A stretch of DNA of 64,000 nucleotides, from IMG/VR virus record IMGVR_UViG_3300042946_000658, positions 62,001 to 126,000 of that record; one strand, given 5' to 3'. The DNA is from a virus. The notes beneath the pieces were generated by a model. That model had not been told where the DNA came from. It worked only from the letters and a program-made list of their open reading frames with translations, and searched no databases. The position numbers and the translations under genes were made by a program. Shown one piece after another: positions 60,103 to 64,000 of this stretch (its first letter is position 1; each line of letters opens with the position of its first letter).

Positions 60103-60549
60103 TTATTCATATTTTCTCAACTCGTTTCGTATCTCAATCGCTGATTCAAAATCTTGTGTTTCGATTGCCGATTTCAATTTAGACTGTAGTTCTTCTACCT
60201 TGTCTTTATTCTCTTCAATTGATTTAATCATATCACGAAGTTTAATTGCCAATAAGAAATCTTCAGTCTCAACCGCTCTTTCGAGTTCTGCTTTTAGTCT
60301 TTCAACTTTATTCTCAGATTGTTTTGGTTTTCTCAATTTAGATTTAAGACCATCTTTGTCACTTCCAAAGTAGGACTTATAAATTACGGTTGATTTCCAA
60401 GTACCATCTGGTGATGTGTAACTTTCACTGGTCCATTCACCTTCTTCATCTTTACCCGTTTTAAAATCTTTTTTAAAGTCTTTAAAAGGGTCTCCACCGA
60501 ACATTGATTCAAACATTTCGTTTAGGTCGTCAAAATTAAATCTTCTCAT
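60103..60549 (-). CDS. UVR-motif protein, possible Clp adaptor
   Basis: 148 aa. Two UVR motifs: KVERLKAELERAVETEDFLLAIKLRDMI (about 82-109) and KVEELQSKLKSAIETQDFESAIEIRNEL (118-145), each with the 'L...l..A....dfe.Aa.lRd.i' pattern of UvrB, UvrC, ClpC and McsA. The N-terminal half is polar (FESMFGGDPFKDFKKDFKTG), with a short beta stretch (ESYTSPDGTWKSTVIYKSYFG). It is divergent to a ClpC-like gene that carries the same motif in its middle domain. In Firmicutes the UVR protein McsA works with ClpC, so an adaptor role is a reasonable guess. Confidence 0.7.
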   Translation of the reverse strand: MRRFNFDDLNEMFESMFGGDPFKDFKKDFKTGKDEEGEWTSESYTSPDGTWKSTVIYKSYFGSDKDGLKSKLRKPKQSENKVERLKAELERAVETEDFLLAIKLRDMIKSIEENKDKVEELQSKLKSAIETQDFESAIEIRNELRKYE

Positions 60550-60561
60550 AGTATTTTTTTT

Positions 60562-60569
60562 ATTAAATA
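60562..60569 (-). promoter_or_regulatory. TATTTAAT box before the UVR-domain gene
   Basis: TATTTAAT on the minus strand, 12 bases before the ATG at 60549; preceded by ATTTATA. Weaker match to the TATTTATA set. Confidence 0.3.
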
Positions 60570-60624
60570 TAAATGTTTATTTTTGTAGAGACAATAGTCA
60601 ATTTGAATGCCAAATGGAAATATA

Positions 60625-60662
60625 TGACATTTTGTCAGTATCACAAAAAACTTAACTGACAA
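60625..60662. promoter_or_regulatory. TGACA/TGTCA inverted repeats, candidate operator
   Basis: TGACA-TTT-TGTCA (60625-60637) overlaps a longer inverted pair TTGTCAGT (60632-60639) and ACTGACAA (60655-60662), just upstream of the clp promoter -33 box. The 174-base gap 60550-60722 between two divergent genes holds these repeats, the host-type promoter and little else. Confidence 0.45.
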
Positions 60663-60673
60663 TTTTTCAGTTG

Positions 60674-60705
60674 TTTGGATTTGTATGAAAATTGTTATAC
60701 CTTTG
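60674..60705 (+). promoter_or_regulatory. Bacteroidota-type promoter for the clp gene
   Basis: TTTG (60674-60677), 20-base spacer, TACCTTTG (60698-60705): a full match to the known Bacteroidota consensus TTTG / TAnnTTTG. Transcription would start near 60712, giving a leader of about ten bases before the ATG at 60723. Confidence 0.8.
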
Positions 60706-60722
60706 TAAAAAAATAGAAAACT

Positions 60723-62723
60723 ATGAATGGATTAATGGATGATGACGAAAAACCTCTAAGCCAACGTAAATCTTCTGATTCTTCAACACCTGTGTTGGAC
60801 AATTTCAGTAGAGACCTTATTAAGTTAGCTGAAGATGGTAAACTTGACCCTGTTGTTGGTCGTGAACAAGAGATTCTACGAATTGCACAAGTTTTATCAC
60901 GTAGGAAGAAAAACAACCCAATTATCTTGGGGGAACCTGGTTGTGGTAAAACCGCGATTGTCGAAGGATTGGCAATGTTGATTCACAAAGGTGAGTGTCC
61001 AAAGAATTTGTTGGATAAACGAATTGTTACTTTGGATTTGACATCTGTGGTTGCAGGAACCAAGTATCGTGGTCAGTTTGAAGAACGACTAAAGGTTATC
61101 TTGGAAGAACTTCAAAACAACCCGAATATCATCGTGTTCATTGATGAGATTCATACGTTGATTGGTTCAGGTAACTCATCAGGTTCTCTTGATGGTTCCA
61201 ACATCTTTAAACCAGCTCTTGCTCGTGGAGAACTCCAATGTATCGGAGCGACTACTTTGGATGAGTATCGTAAGTCGTTTGAGAAAGATGGGGCGTTGGA
61301 ACGTCGTTTTCAAAAAATTATGGTTGACGCATCAACACCTGCAGAAACTGTAATTATCCTTAACAATGTCAAGGATAAGTATGAGTCTTACCATAAGGTA
61401 ACCTATTCAGATGAGGTAATTGAATTGTGTGTAAAGTTGGCTGACCGTTACATCACAGACCGTCAATTCCCTGACAAAGCCTTTGATATTCTGGATGAGG
61501 TTGGGGCTCGTGCTCAAACTGAGGTTAAAATACCTGAAGCAATTGAGGACCTGAAACGTAAAGCGGCTGAAATCAAACAACAAAAACTTGATGTTGTAAA
61601 ACGTCAAAACTTTGAACAAGCAGCCGAATTACGTGACAAGGAACGTAAAATCTTGGCAAAACTTGAATCTGAAAAGAAAAAGTTTGAAGAGGAGTCATCA
61701 ACCAATCGTACCTCGATTACTGTTGATAATGTTTATGATGTGGTTTCGTCTATGACAAAAATTCCTGTAAACAAAATGACAATCGATGACACTAACGCAC
61801 TTATCAATATGGATAGTGTTATTAAGTCTAAGGTAATCGGTCAGGATGAGGCGGTAGAAAAGATTGTTAAATCAATCCGTAGAAACCGAATTGGTATCAA
61901 AGACCCTAATCGTCCAATTGGTTCATTTATTTTCTTGGGTTCTACTGGTGTTGGTAAAACTCACTTGGCTAAACAAATCGCCAAAGAAATGTTTGGTTCA
62001 GAAGATTCGATGATTCGTGTGGATATGTCCGAGTATCAAGAAAAACACACGGTATCTCGATTGGTCGGAGCACCTCCAGGATACGTTGGTTATGATGAAG
62101 GTGGTATGTTGACAGAACAAGTCAAAAACAAACCATACTCAGTAATCCTATTTGATGAGGTTGAAAAGGCTCACCGAGACATCTTCTCAATCCTACTTCA
62201 AATCCTTGATGATGGTCACGTTACTGATTCATTGGGTCGTAAGATTAACTTCAAGAATACCTTGATTATTATGACCACAAACTTGGGTGTTAAAAAATTG
62301 TCTGATTTTGGTTCAGGTATTGGTTTCTCATCAAACAAATACTCAAACGAAGAAGCCAAAAAACAGATGTTGATGAAAGAACTCAAAACTTTCTTCTCAC
62401 CTGAGTTTTTGAACCGTGTAGATGACACCATCGTGTTCCAAACTTTATCGAAAGAAAATATCGATAAAATCACCAAACTTGAATTGGATAAATTGGTGAC
62501 TCGTTTGACTGATATGAATTATCAAATTACATATAGTCCTTCGTTGATTGAATTTATCTCAAAAGTTGGGTTTGATGAAATATATGGAGCACGTCCTATC
62601 AAAAGGGCTATTCAAGATAAGGTCGAAGATTTTATCTCTGAGATGGTCCTGACAGGTAAAATCAAGGAAGGTAAAAAAATCAATCTTACCGTCCAAGATG
62701 AGACAGTAAAAATTGGTAAGTAA
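60723..62723 (+). CDS. clpC: ClpC/ClpA-like AAA+ unfoldase lacking the N-domain
   Basis: 666 aa. First AAA+ module: [22 protein letters not shown], Walker A GEPGCGKT (70-77), Walker [14 protein letters not shown]. Middle: [22 protein letters not shown], a UVR motif as in ClpC and unlike the long coiled coil of ClpB. Second module: Walker A GSTGVGKT (406-413), [11 protein letters not shown]. The stretch GSGIGFSSN places an I-G-F tripeptide at 533-535, where ClpA/ClpC carry the loop that docks ClpP. The N-terminal adaptor domain (about 140 aa) is absent. It could unfold proteins and feed host ClpP. Driven by a host-type promoter, so probably early. Confidence 0.88.
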   Translation: MNGLMDDDEKPLSQRKSSDSSTPVLDNFSRDLIKLAEDGKLDPVVGREQEILRIAQVLSRRKKNNPIILGEPGCGKTAIVEGLAMLIHKGECPKNLLDKRIVTLDLTSVVAGTKYRGQFEERLKVILEELQNNPNIIVFIDEIHTLIGSGNSSGSLDGSNIFKPALARGELQCIGATTLDEYRKSFEKDGALERRFQKIMVDASTPAETVIILNNVKDKYESYHKVTYSDEVIELCVKLADRYITDRQFPDKAFDILDEVGARAQTEVKIPEAIEDLKRKAAEIKQQKLDVVKRQNFEQAAELRDKERKILAKLESEKKKFEEESSTNRTSITVDNVYDVVSSMTKIPVNKMTIDDTNALINMDSVIKSKVIGQDEAVEKIVKSIRRNRIGIKDPNRPIGSFIFLGSTGVGKTHLAKQIAKEMFGSEDSMIRVDMSEYQEKHTVSRLVGAPPGYVGYDEGGMLTEQVKNKPYSVILFDEVEKAHRDIFSILLQILDDGHVTDSLGRKINFKNTLIIMTTNLGVKKLSDFGSGIGFSSNKYSNEEAKKQMLMKELKTFFSPEFLNRVDDTIVFQTLSKENIDKITKLELDKLVTRLTDMNYQITYSPSLIEFISKVGFDEIYGARPIKRAIQDKVEDFISEMVLTGKIKEGKKINLTVQDETVKIGK

Positions 62724-62724
62724 C

Positions 62725-62752
62725 AAAAGGGGGGATGAAAGTCCTCCCTTTT
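62725..62752 (+). terminator. Terminator of the clp gene
   Basis: AAAAGGGGGGA, 6-base loop, TCCTCCCTTTT: 11 pairs with one G-T wobble, beginning two bases after the clp stop. Followed at once by the TATTTATA box for the next gene. Confidence 0.85.
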
Positions 62753-62753
62753 A

Positions 62754-62761
62754 TATTTATA
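62754..62761 (+). promoter_or_regulatory. TATTTATA box following the clp terminator
   Basis: TATTTATA on the plus strand, one base after the terminator and four bases before the ATG at 62766. Confidence 0.45.
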
Positions 62762-62765
62762 TTAT

Positions 62766-63392
62766 ATGCGTGATAGAATTAAACAAATTTTACAAGAACA
62801 AATCGACCTTAAAAAAATAGGTATTGAAGTTGAACCTTCAGATAGAGTTGTACGTAGTATTTGTGATGCTAAGAAATTTTGTGATGCTCAAGGACCTATA
62901 ACATTTGGTCAATTAAGAACTATTATCGAATCGGCAATAAAGGAACGATTGGGTAAACATATTGGCGAGGGTGGGTTTAAAGCAACATTAAGATTATTAC
63001 CTTGGTTTTTACCACAATTAGCGGTTGCGGGATTTGGTGCTGCAATTATGAGAGCTGCAAATAAAATTATTAAACCTTCATTAACTGAAACCCAAAATTA
63101 CAAGACTTGGTGGGGTAAAACAATTTTAAGACTTATGGATGCAGTTGAGGGTGACCTTCCTCTTTCAGACCCATTTAGTAAAATATTTTTTATATCAGAT
63201 GGTTTAATGAGCTTAATGGACGATGAGAGTAAAGTTAAATTTGCTCGTCATATTGCAGAAATTGCTAACAGAATGCCAGACGATGAACCAGTGCCAGAGT
63301 TTTTTGTAGAAAACGAATTAAGAAATTGGGTTAATAAAAGATTTTTATTAGACCCACCACTTGAACCAAAGGGAATAAAAAAAGAGGACTAA
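62766..63392 (+). CDS. Hypothetical protein, possible packaged internal protein
   Basis: 208 aa. N-terminal helix MRDRIKQILQE ends in L-Q-E; then CDAKKFCDAQGPITFGQLRTIIESAIKERLGKHIGEGGFKATLRLLPWFLPQLAVAGFGAAIMRAANKII, in which residues 80-98 are hydrophobic and may be a membrane or buried helix; the C-terminus is acidic then basic. Similar proteins occur in T4-like phages as unknown small virion proteins, as far as I recall. No enzymatic motif visible. Confidence 0.6.
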   Translation: MRDRIKQILQEQIDLKKIGIEVEPSDRVVRSICDAKKFCDAQGPITFGQLRTIIESAIKERLGKHIGEGGFKATLRLLPWFLPQLAVAGFGAAIMRAANKIIKPSLTETQNYKTWWGKTILRLMDAVEGDLPLSDPFSKIFFISDGLMSLMDDESKVKFARHIAEIANRMPDDEPVPEFFVENELRNWVNKRFLLDPPLEPKGIKKED

Positions 63393-63405
63393 TGTCCTCT
63401 TTTTT
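63378..63405. terminator. Bidirectional terminator with stop codon in the loop
   Basis: AAAAAAGAGGAC, 4-base loop TAAT, GTCCTCTTTTTT: perfect 12-bp stem. The TAA stop of the 62766-63392 gene lies in the loop. It serves the plus-strand gene and, being symmetric, the converging minus-strand peptidase gene ending at 63409. Confidence 0.9.
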
Positions 63406-63408
63406 GTT

Positions 63409-64000
63409 TTAGAAAAGTAAAAACTGATGTGAGTTTTTATCTACTCTGTTAGTGTGGTGATAATTGTTACCAATTGATTCGATAATTTTTTTACCAATGT
63501 TAATACCGTTCTCGACATCTTCAATTACAACATATTCATATTTTGAGTGGTAGTCATAATAACCAATTGATAGGTTAATACAAGAGAAATCAAATTTCTT
63601 TCTCAAAGCGTATACATCAGTAAATGGGTGTCGTTGGTACTTCATATCGTCTGTCATAGACTCTTTCAATACAACATCACAAGACTTGAAGAAATCAGAG
63701 TTTCGGTCAAACAATCTTTCACCAAAACAATATTCTGTAACCATCCAGTTCTCAGGTGCATCAAACTGAATCGCATATCCGACATTTTTGAAGAACTCAG
63801 GGTCAGCGTGAGATGAACCAATACAACCAATTTCCTCACTAACAAAAAACGCAACTTTCAAGTCAGGTAGTTCTTCCAATAAAGTCAAACAGGCAAAAAC
63901 ACCCGCCTTGTCATCACCACCAATACCTGTTGGATTTCCGTGGTCGTCATAAGCTTTCAAGGAAAGTTTCATTTCACCTTGAGCATTTTCTTTCATTTCT
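63409..64000 (-). CDS. Partial M20-type metallopeptidase (C-terminal part)
   Basis: At least 196 codons; the frame is open to the window edge, and the missing N-terminal part should hold the first zinc His and Asp, so the gene extends past 64000 and the ATG at 63996 is probably internal. Seen: GIGGDDKAGVFACLTLLEE (metal-bridging Asp), FFVSEEIGCIGSS (catalytic Glu and metal Glu), YAIQFDAPE (metal Asp) and YYDYHSKYEYVVIEDVENGI (C-terminal metal His). This order fits peptidase T-like M20 enzymes, which cleave small peptides. It could recycle peptides from Clp-type degradation, but this is a guess. Confidence 0.7.
   Translation of the reverse strand, partial: EMKENAQGEMKLSLKAYDDHGNPTGIGGDDKAGVFACLTLLEELPDLKVAFFVSEEIGCIGSSHADPEFFKNVGYAIQFDAPENWMVTEYCFGERLFDRNSDFFKSCDVVLKESMTDDMKYQRHPFTDVYALRKKFDFSCINLSIGYYDYHSKYEYVVIEDVENGINIGKKIIESIGNNYHHTNRVDKNSHQFLLF

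Noticed and set aside
60632-60662. Inverted repeat followed by TTTTT read as a terminator
   Set aside because: The loop is 15 bases, the stem is AT-rich, and no gene lies upstream on the plus strand; an operator for the divergent promoters is a better fit.
1-64000. tRNA genes
   Set aside because: Gaps between genes are short and I saw no cloverleaf with a TTC-A/G-A T-loop and CCA-like end. A tRNAscan-SE run would decide.
1-64000. Lysogeny or mobile-element signals
   Set aside because: No integrase, transposase, repressor-antirepressor pair or attachment-site-like repeat was recognised; the gene content is that of a lytic T4-like phage.

Overview
The window reads as part of the genome of a large, strictly lytic-looking tailed phage (contractile-tail, T4-like) that infects a member of the Bacteroidota. 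The T4 relationship rests on a family B DNA polymerase of gp43 type, a late sigma factor of gp55 type, and a head cluster in T4 order: large terminase (gp17), portal (gp20), prohead protease (gp21), acidic scaffold (gp22-like) and major capsid protein (gp23). The host assignment is an inference from three things seen in the sequence: start codons are not preceded by Shine-Dalgarno-like GGAGG; there is a textbook Bacteroidota promoter (TTTG, 20-nt spacer, TACCTTTG) in front of the Clp gene; and there is a 61-aa homologue of ribosomal protein bS21 that begins MLIV, like the Bacteroidota bS21 proteins. The DNA is AT-rich by eye (roughly one third G+C), genes are tightly packed, and no gene-free stretch exceeds 300 bases. 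No tRNA, CRISPR array, integrase or transposase was recognised.

Layout. 1-1.0 kb (+): end of a gene cut by the window edge and a glycosyltransferase-like gene. 1-9 kb (-): a short HsdS-like protein, DNA polymerase, a tail-type protein, then four sugar-transferase genes (two HtrL/YibB-type, GT25, GT60). 9-15 kb (-): three proteins dominated by Thr/Pro/Asn repeats and a LamG-like tail protein. 15-17.5 kb (+): five small genes including a WYL-like protein. 17.5-35.4 kb (+): a long, nearly gapless block of sugar and nucleotide genes: glycosyltransferases, an exonuclease, dUTPase, sulfotransferase, APS kinase, DUF2061, GDP-mannose dehydratase, a mini DegT aminotransferase, a GT10 fucosyltransferase, cupin, methyltransferases, PhoH. 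35.4-43 kb (+): late sigma factor and baseplate/tail genes. 43-60.5 kb (-): capsid cluster, packaging genes, a fourth Thr/Pro protein and small accessory genes, interrupted by bS21 (+). 60.7-64 kb: a ClpC-like unfoldase (+), a small (+) gene, and the edge of an M20-type peptidase (-).

How the genes may work together. Expression appears to use at least two promoter types: host-type promoters in front of clp and a few small genes, and a recurrent TATTTATA-like box just upstream of late transcription units on both strands, which the gp55-type sigma factor could read. The most striking theme is glycan chemistry. Eleven genes look like glycosyltransferases; with them sit precursor genes (GDP-mannose dehydratase, aminotransferase, nucleotidyltransferases) and a possible sulfation set (APS kinase, PAPS sulfotransferase, DUF2061). 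Four genes encode mucin-like Thr/Pro repeat proteins, and the three at 9-13 kb lie directly upstream, on the same strand, of a GT60-family gene; characterised GT60 members put alpha-GlcNAc on hydroxyproline or Thr of polypeptides. My leading hypothesis is that this phage builds its own mucin-type O-glycosylated, possibly fucosylated and sulfated, surface fibres. Product names come from motif recognition by eye, not from database searches.
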